This document shows, piece after piece, positions 45,935 through 55,352 of a DNA stretch of 64,000 nt (position 1 is its first letter; each line of letters starts with the position of its first letter). The notes under the pieces were generated by a model, which saw only the letters and a list, made by a program, of their open reading frames with translations, did not search any database and was not told the DNA's origin. A program made the translations under genes and the position numbers. The stretch comes from Sphingomonas natans (GTDB lineage Bacteria; Pseudomonadota; Alphaproteobacteria; Sphingomonadales; Sphingomonadaceae): positions 1-64,000 of the forward strand of contig NZ_JAUOTP010000002.1 in the NCBI RefSeq assembly GCF_030546695.1, given 5' to 3'.

Positions 45935-46687
45935 TCATCGCGTACCGAAGCCGTAGCGGCGGAAGATCGCCTTGGCTGGCACCGAGCCGAGGAAGCGCAG
46001 GAAGGGCGCCGCATCCGCGCTCTTGGCCGCACTCAGCACCGCGGCAGGATAGAGGATCGGCGCATGGCTGTCGGCGGGGAAGGTGCCGACCACCTTCACC
46101 TTCGGCGAGGCGAGCGCGTCGGTCAGATAGACGATCCCGTACGGCGCTTCGCCACGCTCGACCAAGGCCAGCGCCGCGCGGACATTCTCGGCGCGCGCCA
46201 CCTTCGGCGCGACCCCCGCCCACACGCCGAGCTTCGTCAGCGCCTCGCGACCGTACAGCCCCGCGGGCACCGCATCGGGATCCGCCATCGCCAATTTCTC
46301 GCGGCCCAGGGCCGCCGCCAGCGGAAAGCCGCGCCGGATCGGCATCGGCCGCGTCGGCCCCGCCGGTGCGATCAGCACGAGCTGGTTGGTCAGCAAGGCA
46401 ATGCGCGTGCCGGGCGCGACCAGCTTGCGCTGTTCGACATAGTCCATCCACGGAATGTCGGCCGAGACGAACAGATCGGCCGGCGCACCTGCCGCGATCT
46501 GGCGGGCCAGCGCCGAGGAGGCCGCAAAGGAGAGCGTCGGCCGCTCGTGCCCGGCCTTGGCCCAGGCATCGGCGGCGGCGTTCAATGATTCCTGCAGGCT
46601 GGCGGCGGCCAGCACGATCGGCGGCGCGGCGGCGGCTTGCCCGGAGAAGCCGAGCAACAGGAGCAGGACGAAGACGAAGCGGCGCAT
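45935..46687 (-). CDS. modA: Molybdate-binding periplasmic protein
   Basis: Extracytoplasmic binding protein with a signal peptide at about residues 1-21 (FVFVLLLLLGFSGQAAA). Family features are VLAAASLQESLNAAAD, FAASSALARQIAAGAPADLFVSAD and the C-terminal FLRFLGSVPAKAIFRRYGF. The 250 residues are typical. It is divergent from the DNA glycosylase gene with only 43 bases between the starts. Confidence 0.93.
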   Translation of the reverse strand: MRRFVFVLLLLLGFSGQAAAAPPIVLAAASLQESLNAAADAWAKAGHERPTLSFAASSALARQIAAGAPADLFVSADIPWMDYVEQRKLVAPGTRIALLTNQLVLIAPAGPTRPMPIRRGFPLAAALGREKLAMADPDAVPAGLYGREALTKLGVWAGVAPKVARAENVRAALALVERGEAPYGIVYLTDALASPKVKVVGTFPADSHAPILYPAAVLSAAKSADAAPFLRFLGSVPAKAIFRRYGFGTR

Positions 46688-46730
46688 GATGCTCCCCTTG
46701 AGGGCCAGGCACGTCTATGCACGAGCGGAT

Positions 46731-47228
46731 ATGGCGATGACAATCAAGACCGCCTTCCCGCCCAGCGTCGCGCCCGATGCGCGCCTGCTCGTCCTGGGCT
46801 CGCTGCCCGGCGAGGAATCGCTGCGGCAGGGGCGCTATTATGCGCACCCCACCAACGCCTTCTGGTGGCTGATCGGCGAGGTGATCGGCGAGCCGCTCCC
46901 CTCGCTCGCCTATGAGAAGCGGCTGGCACGGCTGAGGGCGCACCGCATCGGCCTGTGGGACGTGATCGCGACCGCGCAGCGGCAGGGCAGTCTCGATCAG
47001 GCGATCCGCGAGGCCGAGCTGCGCGATCTGGCGGGGTTCGTGGAAGCGCTCCCGGAGTTGCGCGCGGTGGCGTTCAACGGCCAGACCTCGGCGCGGCATG
47101 GGCGCAAGCAATTGGCGGGCGAGGCGCGACTGACGTTGCTGGACCTGCCCTCGTCCAGCGCAGCGCATGCGGGAATGGCGCGCGACGCGAAGCGGGAGGC
47201 GTGGCTGGAGTTGCGGGAATTTCTGTAA
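46731..47228 (+). CDS. DNA-deoxyinosine glycosylase (UDG superfamily)
   Basis: A 165-residue base-excision repair enzyme. The family start LVLGSLPGEESLRQGRYYAH and PTNAFWWLIGEVIG is clear, with RIGLWDVIATAQRQGS and VAFNGQTSARHG also conserved. Members remove hypoxanthine or mispaired uracil from DNA. The ATG at 46731 is followed by a second in-frame ATG (46737), both possible. The frame open upstream lies antisense to modA and is not used. Confidence 0.85.
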   Translation: MAMTIKTAFPPSVAPDARLLVLGSLPGEESLRQGRYYAHPTNAFWWLIGEVIGEPLPSLAYEKRLARLRAHRIGLWDVIATAQRQGSLDQAIREAELRDLAGFVEALPELRAVAFNGQTSARHGRKQLAGEARLTLLDLPSSSAAHAGMARDAKREAWLELREFL

Positions 47229-47234
47229 TCCCAA

Positions 47235-47409
47235 CCGCTCATCCTGAGGAGCCATTGAGCCCTTCGACTGCCTGCTAAGGCAGGCGCTCAGGATAAACTT
47301 CGTGCCGCAGGCACGAAGCCGAAATGGCGTCTCGAAGGACCAGACCAGACGTCGCCAGTCCTTCGAGACGGGCCTTCGCCTTCGCTCAGTCCCTCCTCAG
47401 GATGAGCGG
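47235..47409. repeat. Palindromic repeat family 2 copy C
   Basis: Begins CCGCTCATCCTGAGGAG and ends CTCCTCAGGATGAGCGGG, with nested CCTGCTAAGGCAGG and GTGCCGCAGGCAC hairpins, as in copy B. It fills the convergent gap between the glycosylase gene and thiD. Confidence 0.8.
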
Positions 47410-47426
47410 GGGAATATTTGCCGCCC

Positions 47427-48260
47427 TCAAATCCGCAGCGACGGCTTGCTCCGGAAATGTTCGCGCCCCAGCCCATGCCCCATCGGCCCGTGCCCCAGGC
47501 CCAGACCCGGCGCCGCCTCGATCGCGCTGCGCACATAGAAGCGCGCGCGCGTGATCGCCGCCTCGGGCTCCAGCCCCGCGCCTAGTCCCGTCGCGATTGC
47601 GCTCGACAAGGTGCAGCCCGTGCCGTGCGTGTTGCGCGATTCGATCCGCTCACCCGACCATTCGGCGACCGTCCCGTTCCAGCCGACGAGCCGATCGACG
47701 AGCTTCGGCCCCTCGGCATGGCCGCCTTTCACGAGGAAGGCGGCCTGATGATCGCGCACGAGCCCGATCGCCGCCGCGACCTGCGCGCCTTCGTCGGCGA
47801 GCGCTGAAACACCCGCCAGGGCGGCCAGTTCGGGCAGATTGGGCGTGACCAGCACCGACAGGCTCATCAGCCTGCCGAATGCCGCGATCGTCGCGGGATC
47901 GGCCAGCACCGCGCCGCTGGATGCGATCATCACCGGATCGAACACGATCGGCACGATCTCGCGCCCCTGGAACAAGGCCGCCAGCCGCTCCGCCACCGCC
48001 TCGGCGACGTCGGGCGAGCCGATCATCCCGATCTTGATCGCGTCGACGCCGATGTCGGAGACGACCGCATCGATCTGCGCGACGACCATCTCGGGCGGGA
48101 CCGGCATCACCGCGCTCACGTCGAGCGTGTTCTGCGCGGTGATCGCGGTGATCGCGGTCAGCGCATGCCCGCCCAGCATCGTGATCGTCTTGATGTCGGC
48201 CTGGATGCCCGCGCCGCCGCCCGAATCCGAGCCGGCGATCGAGAGGATGCGGGGTATCAC
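47427..48260 (-). CDS. thiD: HMP/HMP-phosphate kinase
   Basis: Ribokinase-like enzyme phosphorylating hydroxymethylpyrimidine and its phosphate for thiamine synthesis. The N-terminal [22 protein letters not shown] and the C-terminal [20 protein letters not shown] anion-hole motif are clear. The GTG at 48260 overlaps the glmM stop (GTGA) and gives 277 residues; the frame is open 8 codons further up. No thiamine riboswitch is seen, in keeping with its place as the second gene of a glmM operon. Confidence 0.93.
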   Translation of the reverse strand: MIPRILSIAGSDSGGGAGIQADIKTITMLGGHALTAITAITAQNTLDVSAVMPVPPEMVVAQIDAVVSDIGVDAIKIGMIGSPDVAEAVAERLAALFQGREIVPIVFDPVMIASSGAVLADPATIAAFGRLMSLSVLVTPNLPELAALAGVSALADEGAQVAAAIGLVRDHQAAFLVKGGHAEGPKLVDRLVGWNGTVAEWSGERIESRNTHGTGCTLSSAIATGLGAGLEPEAAITRARFYVRSAIEAAPGLGLGHGPMGHGLGREHFRSKPSLRI

Positions 48261-49594
48261 GCCGCCTTGCGAACCGCGTCGCAAATGCCGTCGACGACCT
48301 CACCGACGAGTTTCGCATCCTCGCCCTCGGCCATCACCCGGATCAGGGGCTCGGTGCCCGATTTGCGGATGACGAGCCGGCCGGTGCCGTCGAGCCGCTT
48401 CTCCGCGTCGGCGATCACGGCCTTGACCTTATCATCCTCCAGCGGCTGCCCGCCGGTGAAGCGGACATTCTTGAGCAATTGCGGCAAGGGATCGAACTGG
48501 CGCAGCAGCGTATGCGCGGGCTTGCCCGATTGGACGAGCTCGGCCAGCACCTGCAGCGCCGCGATCAGCCCGTCACCCGTCGTCGCATGATCGGCCAGCA
48601 CGATATGCCCCGATTGCTCGCCACCGACATTGTAGCCGCCCGCGCGCATCGCCTCGACGACGTAGCGATCCCCCACCGGCGTCCGGTGGAGCGCGATGCC
48701 TTGCCCCCACAGTAAGCGCTCCAGCCCGAGATTGGACATCACCGTCGCGACGATCCCGTCGCCCTTGAGCGCGCCGGTGCGCGCCTGCGCGATCGCGATC
48801 AGCGCCATCAGCTGATCCCCGTCCACGATCTGCGCGCGATCATCGACAAGGATCAGGCGATCGGCGTCGCCGTCCAGCGCGATGCCGATATCGGCGCGCG
48901 TCTCCAGCACCTTGGCCTGCAGCGCGCTCGGATCGGTCGAGCCGACATGGTCGTTGATGTTGATGCCGTTGGGCGAAACGCCCAGCGCGATCACATCCGC
49001 GCCCAGCTCCCACAAAGCCTCGGGTGCGACCTTGTAGGCGGCGCCATTCGCGCAATCGACGACGATCCGCAGCCCATCCAGCCGGAGATGATCGGGAAAG
49101 GTCGATTTGGCGGCGGCAATATAGCGCCCCGCCGCATCCTCAATCCGCCGCGCGCGGCCAATCTGTTCGGCCGGCGGCAGCGACACGCGACCATCGATCC
49201 CGGCCTCGATCGCCTTCTCGGTCTCGTCCGAAAGCTTGTAGCCGTCCGGCCCGAACAGCTTGATGCCATTGTCGGCGAAGGGATTGTGGCTGGCCGAGAT
49301 CATCACGCCGATATCGGCGCGCATCGATCGCGTCAGCATCGCCACCGCGGGCGTCGGCATCGGCCCGACCAGCACGACATCCATGCCGACGCTCGTGAAG
49401 CCCGCGACCAGCGCGCTTTCCATCATATAGCCGGAGAGCCGCGTATCCTTGCCGATCAGCACGCGATGGCGATGCGTGCCGCGCATGAAATGCGCGCCCG
49501 CCGCCTGGCCGACGCGCATCGCGATCTCGGCGGTCATCGCGCCTTCGTTGGTGCGGCCGCGTATGCCGTCGGTGCCGAAATATTTGCGGGGCAT
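48257..49594 (-). CDS. glmM: Phosphoglucosamine mutase
   Basis: Converts glucosamine-6-P to glucosamine-1-P for UDP-GlcNAc, upstream of peptidoglycan and LPS. The N-terminal [16 protein letters not shown], the phosphoserine loop [17 protein letters not shown] at about residues 97-113, the metal loop [13 protein letters not shown] and the C-terminal [15 protein letters not shown] are all present. The 445 residues are normal. The ATG at 49594 starts the family N-terminus. Confidence 0.96.
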   Translation of the reverse strand: MPRKYFGTDGIRGRTNEGAMTAEIAMRVGQAAGAHFMRGTHRHRVLIGKDTRLSGYMMESALVAGFTSVGMDVVLVGPMPTPAVAMLTRSMRADIGVMISASHNPFADNGIKLFGPDGYKLSDETEKAIEAGIDGRVSLPPAEQIGRARRIEDAAGRYIAAAKSTFPDHLRLDGLRIVVDCANGAAYKVAPEALWELGADVIALGVSPNGININDHVGSTDPSALQAKVLETRADIGIALDGDADRLILVDDRAQIVDGDQLMALIAIAQARTGALKGDGIVATVMSNLGLERLLWGQGIALHRTPVGDRYVVEAMRAGGYNVGGEQSGHIVLADHATTGDGLIAALQVLAELVQSGKPAHTLLRQFDPLPQLLKNVRFTGGQPLEDDKVKAVIADAEKRLDGTGRLVIRKSGTEPLIRVMAEGEDAKLVGEVVDGICDAVRKAA

Positions 49595-49709
49595 GAGCCT
49601 TCTTTCATCACGCAGTGTCGGGCCGAACCCGCCAGTCTTGGCCGTTCCGGTCGAGCAGGGTTCGGGCGAAGCGGATGGCTCCGCAAAGCCTGCAGACACC
49701 TGAACGAAC

Positions 49710-50996
49710 TTACTGATCGTAGGCCTTGGGCAACGCCCCCTCAACCGGGTTCGCATAGCGATCGCGCAGGCGCGTCTGGCGGCTGCCCGCTGGCTGCTGG
49801 ACCCCGTCGATCCACACGGAGAGCGCCGCCGAGGCCACCTCCAGCGGATCGCCGTCCCAGACGACCACGTCGGCGCGACGCCCGGGGCGAAGCGATCCGA
49901 TCTCGCCGTCGAGGCCCAGAGCTAGCGCCGGCCTGGAGGTGATCGTCGCGAAGGCCTGTCCCCAGTCTAGCCCGGTCGCGCCGTCCACCCGCGTCAGCGC
50001 GACGAGGTTGCCGGCATATTGCTTGAGATAGCTCTCATAGGGTCCCTCGCTCGCATCCTGCGTCGAGATGGCGACGCTGACGCCCGCTTTCGCCATCCGC
50101 CCGACATTGGATTGCGTCGCGGCGAGCTGCTCGAAATTCTCGGGAAGGTCGGTCAGCGCGGCGGCGATCACGGGCACGCGCGCGGCGGCGATCCGATCGG
50201 CCACGAGCCAGCCTTCGGTGGCGCCGAGCAGGACCAGCTTCAGCTTCGGAAATTCGCGCACCAGCGCGAGCGCGGCGAGGATGTCCGTCGCCCGCTCGGC
50301 ATGGACCAGCAGCGGCGTCCGGCCCTCTACGACCGGGAGCAGGGCCGCGGCATCGGCGCGCGTGACCAGAACGTCCTTTTCCAGTCCGCTCGCGAGCGCG
50401 GGATTGCGTGCCGCCTCGAGCGCCGCACGAAGCAGGACATGCGCCGCCGGCCGGCTGCCCCCGCCCGTTTTCGTCGCGGCCTCGCCCAGCTCGACATACT
50501 GGAAAGCCCGCGCGCGCGTGACCGGATCCAGGTCCGCGCCCAAATCGATGACCGCACCCTGCCCGCCGAACATCGTATTGCCCGCCGCCGGGATCACAAC
50601 CGCGCGCGTCACGCCCTTCGATCGTTCGACGCCGAGGCGCATCTGGGTGGGGTTGAGCGAGGTGGCAATGTCGATCGCCGCCGAGAAGGGCGAGCCCTTC
50701 GTCGTCGTATCGTTGGTTTCCTCCATTCCATAGCCATCGAGCAAGGCGAGCGTGCTCGCGCCCGAGACGATGCCCGCGGTCACCCACTTGCCCGTCGCAT
50801 CGACGGTGCGCGCGCCCGCGGGGACGGCGACGCCGGTGCCCGCGGCGATCACGCGCCCGTCGCGGATCACGACCGTGCCGTTCGGGATCGGCTGCGATCC
50901 GTCGCCGATCGCGACGGTCCCGCCGGTGAAGGCGACCGTTTCGGCGACAGCGGGGCCGGCGAGCAGCGCCGCGACGAGAAGCGCGAGAGACTTCAT
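49710..50996 (-). CDS. Amidohydrolase-like protein lacking metal-site histidines
   Basis: A 428-residue exported protein with a signal peptide at about 1-18. It has the amidohydrolase frame: N-terminal beta sandwich ([20 protein letters not shown]), TIM-barrel part, and C-terminal [27 protein letters not shown]. Where the neighbour has GIIDIHSHLGD, this one has [13 protein letters not shown], so the HxH pair is gone; the FQHSVEAYK His is also replaced (GATEGWL). HAERATD and [10 protein letters not shown] keep one His and one Asp. It is therefore probably not a normal metal-dependent hydrolase. It overlaps the neighbour by ATGA and may form a complex with it. Confidence 0.85.
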   Translation of the reverse strand: MKSLALLVAALLAGPAVAETVAFTGGTVAIGDGSQPIPNGTVVIRDGRVIAAGTGVAVPAGARTVDATGKWVTAGIVSGASTLALLDGYGMEETNDTTTKGSPFSAAIDIATSLNPTQMRLGVERSKGVTRAVVIPAAGNTMFGGQGAVIDLGADLDPVTRARAFQYVELGEAATKTGGGSRPAAHVLLRAALEAARNPALASGLEKDVLVTRADAAALLPVVEGRTPLLVHAERATDILAALALVREFPKLKLVLLGATEGWLVADRIAAARVPVIAAALTDLPENFEQLAATQSNVGRMAKAGVSVAISTQDASEGPYESYLKQYAGNLVALTRVDGATGLDWGQAFATITSRPALALGLDGEIGSLRPGRRADVVVWDGDPLEVASAALSVWIDGVQQPAGSRQTRLRDRYANPVEGALPKAYDQ

Positions 50997-52402
50997 TTCA
51001 CGTCTCCCTCGCCGATCTGGCCCAGCTCGAAATCGGATACGGGCCGCCGCTTGGGATCGTGCATGTCGTACAGCAAGGCACCGTCGATCCAGACCTTTTC
51101 CGGGCGCGTATAACTGCTGAACGGATCGCCGTTCCACAGCACGACGTCCGCCATCTTGCCCGGCTTCAGGCTGCCCGTGCGATCGGCGATGCCGAGCGCC
51201 TTGGCCGGATTGTAGCTCGCCCATTTCCAGGCGACCTCGCGCGGGATGTCGATCCCCATGCGCAGGCCCGAAGCGCGCGCCTTGGCGATCTCCTGGTTCA
51301 GATGCTGGATGCCGTTCGGATCGTCCGAATGGATCGTCGCGCAGGCCCCGCTCCGCTCCAGCAGAGCGAGATTCTCGGGGATGCCGTCATAGCTTTCCAT
51401 CTTGAAGCCGTACCAGTCGGCCCAGACGGAGGCGCAGGTGTCTGCCGCCTTCAGCAAATCCGGAATTTTGTAGGCCTCCACCGAGTGCTGGAAGCTCGCG
51501 ACATGGTATCCGAACTCCTTCGCCATATCGAGGACGATGGCCATTTCGTCGGCGCGATAGCAGTGATTGTGGACGAGGATCTTGCCCGCCAGCACGCCGG
51601 CGAGCGTATCCATGCCGATATCGCGCGCGGGCGCCTCGCCGCCGTCCTTCTCATATTTGTCCCACTTGCGGCGATATTCGACCGCCTTCGCCCAGGTCGC
51701 GCGATCCACCGCGATATTGCCCATGCGGGTCGAGGGCTCACGGCCCTTGCCGCCATAGACGCGCTTCGGATTCTCGCCGCATGCCATCTTGAGCCCGTAG
51801 GCCGCGCCGGGGAATTTCATTCCCTGGACCGTGCGCGAATAGACATTCTTGATCACCGCCGATCGACCGCCCATCAGATTGGCCGAGCCGGGCAGGATCT
51901 GCAGCGTCGTCACGCCGCCATTCGCCAGCGCGCGGCTGAAGCCCGGATCCTGCGGCCAGATGCTATGTTCGGCCCACACGTCCGGCGTGGTCGGCGCGGT
52001 CGCTTCGTTGCCGTCCGAGAGCGCCTTCACCCCCGGCGACGGATAGTCGCCGAGATGGCTGTGGATGTCGATGATGCCGGGCGTAACCCATTTGCCCTTG
52101 CCGTCGATCACGGTCGCGCCCGCGGGCGCGGGCACGCTCTGCCCCAACGCGACCACCTTGCCGTCGGCGAAGAGGATCTGGCCATCGTCGATCCGCGCGC
52201 CCTCGCCGTCGAGGATCGTGACGTCGGTGACGAGCGTCGGCACGCCGGGATAGGCGTGGTAGGTCGACGGATAGGGATCGCCCGTCCACGGCTCGGCGAT
52301 CTTGGGTCCGGACGAGGCCGATTTGGGCTTGGCGCCCGACTGCGCCGAGCAGGCGGCAAGCCCGAGCAAAGCGAGCGCGGCAAGCTTCTTAATTGACGCC
52401 AT
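50993..52402 (-). CDS. Amidohydrolase lipoprotein (metal-dependent)
   Basis: A 469-residue lipoprotein. The signal peptide ends in lipobox LAAC (Cys near residue 18). The metal ligands are visible: HSH at about 114-116 in GIIDIHSHLGD, the His in ILVHNHCYRADE, FQHSVEAYK, and the Asp in TIHSDDPNG. The C-terminal GSLKPGKMADVVLWNGDPF is typical. Related pairs are annotated as imidazolonepropionase-like or peptidase-like amidohydrolases. It overlaps the POT transporter by 14 bases, which suggests it handles imported or extracellular dipeptide-like compounds (inference). Confidence 0.88.
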   Translation of the reverse strand: MASIKKLAALALLGLAACSAQSGAKPKSASSGPKIAEPWTGDPYPSTYHAYPGVPTLVTDVTILDGEGARIDDGQILFADGKVVALGQSVPAPAGATVIDGKGKWVTPGIIDIHSHLGDYPSPGVKALSDGNEATAPTTPDVWAEHSIWPQDPGFSRALANGGVTTLQILPGSANLMGGRSAVIKNVYSRTVQGMKFPGAAYGLKMACGENPKRVYGGKGREPSTRMGNIAVDRATWAKAVEYRRKWDKYEKDGGEAPARDIGMDTLAGVLAGKILVHNHCYRADEMAIVLDMAKEFGYHVASFQHSVEAYKIPDLLKAADTCASVWADWYGFKMESYDGIPENLALLERSGACATIHSDDPNGIQHLNQEIAKARASGLRMGIDIPREVAWKWASYNPAKALGIADRTGSLKPGKMADVVLWNGDPFSSYTRPEKVWIDGALLYDMHDPKRRPVSDFELGQIGEGDVK

Positions 52403-54197
52403 GCATCCACCTCTTGAGCAAGGGCGAACAGACAAACAGCCCGACGCCGATCGCCACCGCCGCGATGCCGATGATCGTGAACGTGTGCAGATAGGTATCG
52501 AGCGCGAGCTTGGGATTGGTGACCTCGCCCCCGACCGTCGCCACCGAGGTCAGCTGCGTGATCAGCCCGCCCGCATAATTGGCCATCGAGATCGACAGGA
52601 ACCACACGCCCATCATCATGCCGACGACGCGCGCCATCGACAGCTTGGTGATCATCGACAGGCCCACGGGCGACAGGCACAGCTCGCCGATCGAGTGCAG
52701 CAGGTAGAGCAGCACCATCCAGATGAGCGCCACGCGCGACTGCCCGTCCACGAACAGCGCGCCCAATGGCAGGACGAGGAAGCCGAGCCCGACGAGCGTC
52801 AGCCCGATCGAGAACTTCACCGGGATCGAGGGCTCCGCGCGTCGTCGGCCGAGCCACACCCAGAGGGCCGCCATTACCGGCGCCAGCAGGACGATGAAGA
52901 TCGGATTGAACACCTGCACCGATCCGCCCGGCATATCCCAGCCGAAGATCGATCGATCCACTGACCGCTCGGCGAACAGGGTCAGCGCCGAGCCGGCCAG
53001 CTCGAACAGCGTCCAGAACACCACCGCCATCACGATCAGGATCGAGGCGACGAGCATCATCTGGAATTCGGCACGCGAGCCCGCGCGATACGCCCAGATC
53101 GGCATGCCGAACGCGGCGCCGACGAAGCAGGCGAGCAAAGCCTTGCCGAGCAAGGGCAGCGCGGCGAGATAGCCGATCACGCCCGTGCCCGCCGCGGCCG
53201 CCTCGCTCGCCGCCGCCGCCGAATCGAGCGTGTTGTGGAGCAGCAGCCACGAGATCGGCACCGCCACCGCCATCAGAACATAGCTGATCAGCCGCGCCCG
53301 CGGCGTCGAGGAGGCCGGCCGCTCGCCATAGCCGGCGAGCCGGCCCTTATCGAACTGGAACAGGCTGAAAGCGACGAGCATGCCGAGCGCGACGATGCCG
53401 AAGCCCGCCCACCAGCCGACCGACCGCGCGAGCAGAGGCGCGATCAGCTGGCTGCCGATCGAGCCGAGATTGATGCCCATGTAGAAGATCGTGAAGCCCG
53501 CATCGCGGCGCGGATCGCCCGGCGGATAGAGCGAGCCGACCATCGTCGAGATGTTTGGCTTGAACAGGCCGTTGCCGACGATGATTAGCGACATCGAGAG
53601 CAGCATCAGCGAGACCCACAGGGGATGGCGGATGCCGTCGGTTCGATATTCGCCCTTGGCGATAACGGCGGGCAGCGGCTGCCCGGTCGCGCCTTCCAGA
53701 TGGATCGAGCCGTCCTCCTGCCCGCGGATCACGAAGCTGCCCGCGGAGGTCACGACATATTGCTCTTCTCGGCCGTTGACCGCGGTAGATACCGTCACCG
53801 GATAGGTCTGGCCGCCATAGAGGAAGACGGGCTTGGCCTGCTCGCCACCGAAGCACAGGCCGAGATAGCCGAGCGACATGATGATCGCCCCGGTCTTGAC
53901 CGCGCTCTTGGAGCCCAGAATGCGATCGGCGATCAGCCCGCCGATGACGGGGGTCAGATAAGCGAGGCCGATGAAGGCGCCGTAGAGACCGCCCGCGGCG
54001 ACATCGTCGAACAGGAAGAATTTGGTGAGATAGACGACGAGCAGCGCGCGGATGCCGTAATAGCCGAACCGCTCCCACATCTCGGTCGTGAACAAGCGGG
54101 CGAGCTGGCGGGGGTGGCCGAACCAGACATCGGCATCGGCCGGATTGATATGGCTGATGTCGGGCTGCGCCGGCGAGGACTCGGTTGCGGTCTCCAT
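52389..54197 (-). CDS. POT family peptide:H+ symporter
   Basis: A 602-residue MFS transporter importing di- and tripeptides with protons. The POT signature EMWERFGYYGIRALLVVYL lies near residues 38-56 with the conserved ExxER. FKPNISTMVGSLYPPGDPRRDAGFTIFYMGINLGS is the second POT signature. About 12-14 membrane segments are seen. The extra hydrophilic loop between about 115 and 190 is a bacterial feature. It leads the unit that ends in the two amidohydrolases. Confidence 0.93.
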   Translation of the reverse strand: METATESSPAQPDISHINPADADVWFGHPRQLARLFTTEMWERFGYYGIRALLVVYLTKFFLFDDVAAGGLYGAFIGLAYLTPVIGGLIADRILGSKSAVKTGAIIMSLGYLGLCFGGEQAKPVFLYGGQTYPVTVSTAVNGREEQYVVTSAGSFVIRGQEDGSIHLEGATGQPLPAVIAKGEYRTDGIRHPLWVSLMLLSMSLIIVGNGLFKPNISTMVGSLYPPGDPRRDAGFTIFYMGINLGSIGSQLIAPLLARSVGWWAGFGIVALGMLVAFSLFQFDKGRLAGYGERPASSTPRARLISYVLMAVAVPISWLLLHNTLDSAAAASEAAAAGTGVIGYLAALPLLGKALLACFVGAAFGMPIWAYRAGSRAEFQMMLVASILIVMAVVFWTLFELAGSALTLFAERSVDRSIFGWDMPGGSVQVFNPIFIVLLAPVMAALWVWLGRRRAEPSIPVKFSIGLTLVGLGFLVLPLGALFVDGQSRVALIWMVLLYLLHSIGELCLSPVGLSMITKLSMARVVGMMMGVWFLSISMANYAGGLITQLTSVATVGGEVTNPKLALDTYLHTFTIIGIAAVAIGVGLFVCSPLLKRWMHGVN

Positions 54198-54321
54198 GCG
54201 ACTCTTTTCTGTGATTTCGTTGGCACCGGGATGCGCCCGGCTGGATGGCGCGCGAGACTAGCGACGAAATGGCGCGTGGGAAGTGATTGTTGCCCGCACC
54301 GCGCGCTGGTAGCGGACCGCC

Positions 54322-54906
54322 ATGTTCAACGATCTCGCGACTCCCGCCTCGCTGCTCGCTACCCGCCGTTCGGGCAAGGCGCGCGATCTGGCCGCGCCCG
54401 GCCCCGATGCGGCGCAGCTCGATCGCATTCTCGCCGCCGCGACGCGCGTCCCCGATCATGGCAAGCTCGCACCTTGGCGCTTCGTGATCGTGCCCTTGGA
54501 AAAGCGCGCCGATTTCGCGGCCCTGCTCCACGATGCCTATGCGGCGCAGAAGGACAGCGTCGGCCGGATCGAGCGCGAGGCGATCGACCAGTTCGCGCAT
54601 CAGGCGCCATGCCTGATCGTCGCGGTCTCGAACCCCGCCCATGCCAGCCATATCCCGATCTGGGAGCAGGAACTGTCGGTCGGCGCCGCCTGCCAGAATC
54701 TCGTTCTCGCCGCGCATGCGGAGGGCTTCCTCGTCAATTGGCTGAGTACCTGGGCCGCCTTTTCGAGCATCGTCTGCGCGGCGTTCGGCGGCGGGCGTGA
54801 CGCGCGTATCGCCGGCTTCTTCTTCATCGGCACGTCGGCGAAGGAACTGGAAGAGCGCCCTCGTCCGGACCGCGACGCAGTCATCGCGATATGGCAGGGT
54901 CGCTGA
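54322..54906 (+). CDS. Nitroreductase family protein
   Basis: A 194-residue FMN-dependent oxidoreductase of the YdjA/TdsD type. The N-terminal RRSGKARDLAAPGPDAAQLD, RVPDHGKLAPWRFVIVP and the ELSVGAACQNLVLAAHAEGF helix fit the family. The substrate is unknown. It is divergent from the POT transporter and 61 bases before the GntR regulator. Confidence 0.88.
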   Translation: MFNDLATPASLLATRRSGKARDLAAPGPDAAQLDRILAAATRVPDHGKLAPWRFVIVPLEKRADFAALLHDAYAAQKDSVGRIEREAIDQFAHQAPCLIVAVSNPAHASHIPIWEQELSVGAACQNLVLAAHAEGFLVNWLSTWAAFSSIVCAAFGGGRDARIAGFFFIGTSAKELEERPRPDRDAVIAIWQGR

Positions 54907-54941
54907 CATAACGCCGTGCAAGACGGGTTGCCGATCGCGCC

Positions 54942-54961
54942 ATGCTGTGTTACCACAGCAT
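54942..54961 (+). promoter_or_regulatory. Perfect palindromic operator before GntR gene
   Basis: ATGCTGTG-TTAC-CACAGCAT is a perfect 8-base inverted repeat with a 4-base spacer, ending 6 bases before the GntR ATG. Its position over the start region points to autorepression. Confidence 0.65.
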
Positions 54962-54967
54962 AACGCA

Positions 54968-55315
54968 ATGCCCAGTGCCGATCGCCCTGTCTATCTCCGC
55001 CTGCGCGATCATGTGATCGCGATGATCCTCGACGGCCGCATCGCCGAGGGCTCGGCGCTTCCCTCGGTCCGCGCGCTCGCCGCCGAACATGGCGCAAATC
55101 CGCTGACCGTGGCCAAGGCCTATCAGACCTTCCAGGAAGACGGGATCGTCACCGTGCGCCGCGGCGTCGGCATGTTCGTCGTCGAAGGCGCCGCGTTCCA
55201 GCTGCGTCAGGCCGCGCGCGCGCATTTCCTCGAGCAGGAATGGCCCGAAATTTCCGCGCGCATGCGCCGGCTCGATATCGACCCAGCCGATCTGCTCGAT
55301 CACCTGCCCGCCTGA
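54968..55315 (+). CDS. GntR family regulator (YtrA-like)
   Basis: A 115-residue protein. The winged helix-turn-helix covers residues about 5-75 (PVYLRLRDHVIAMILDGRIAEGSALPSVRALAAEHGANPLTVAKAYQTFQEDG). The short C-terminal tail fits the YtrA subgroup, which usually controls ABC transporters, none of which is adjacent. The ATG at 54968 follows a perfect palindrome that is probably its own operator. Confidence 0.88.
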   Translation: MPSADRPVYLRLRDHVIAMILDGRIAEGSALPSVRALAAEHGANPLTVAKAYQTFQEDGIVTVRRGVGMFVVEGAAFQLRQAARAHFLEQEWPEISARMRRLDIDPADLLDHLPA

Positions 55316-55352
55316 TCTTTCCGGGCCGTCGCCCGGCTGATAGGCCGCAGCC

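Noticed and set aside
47235-47409. IS element or transposon end at the family 2 repeats
   Set aside because: The elements are under 200 bases, contain no transposase ORF, and show no target duplication I could recognise; they fit small palindromic repeats better.
48261-48500. Thiamine riboswitch for thiD
   Set aside because: thiD starts inside the glmM stop, leaving no leader, and no TPP riboswitch core was seen.
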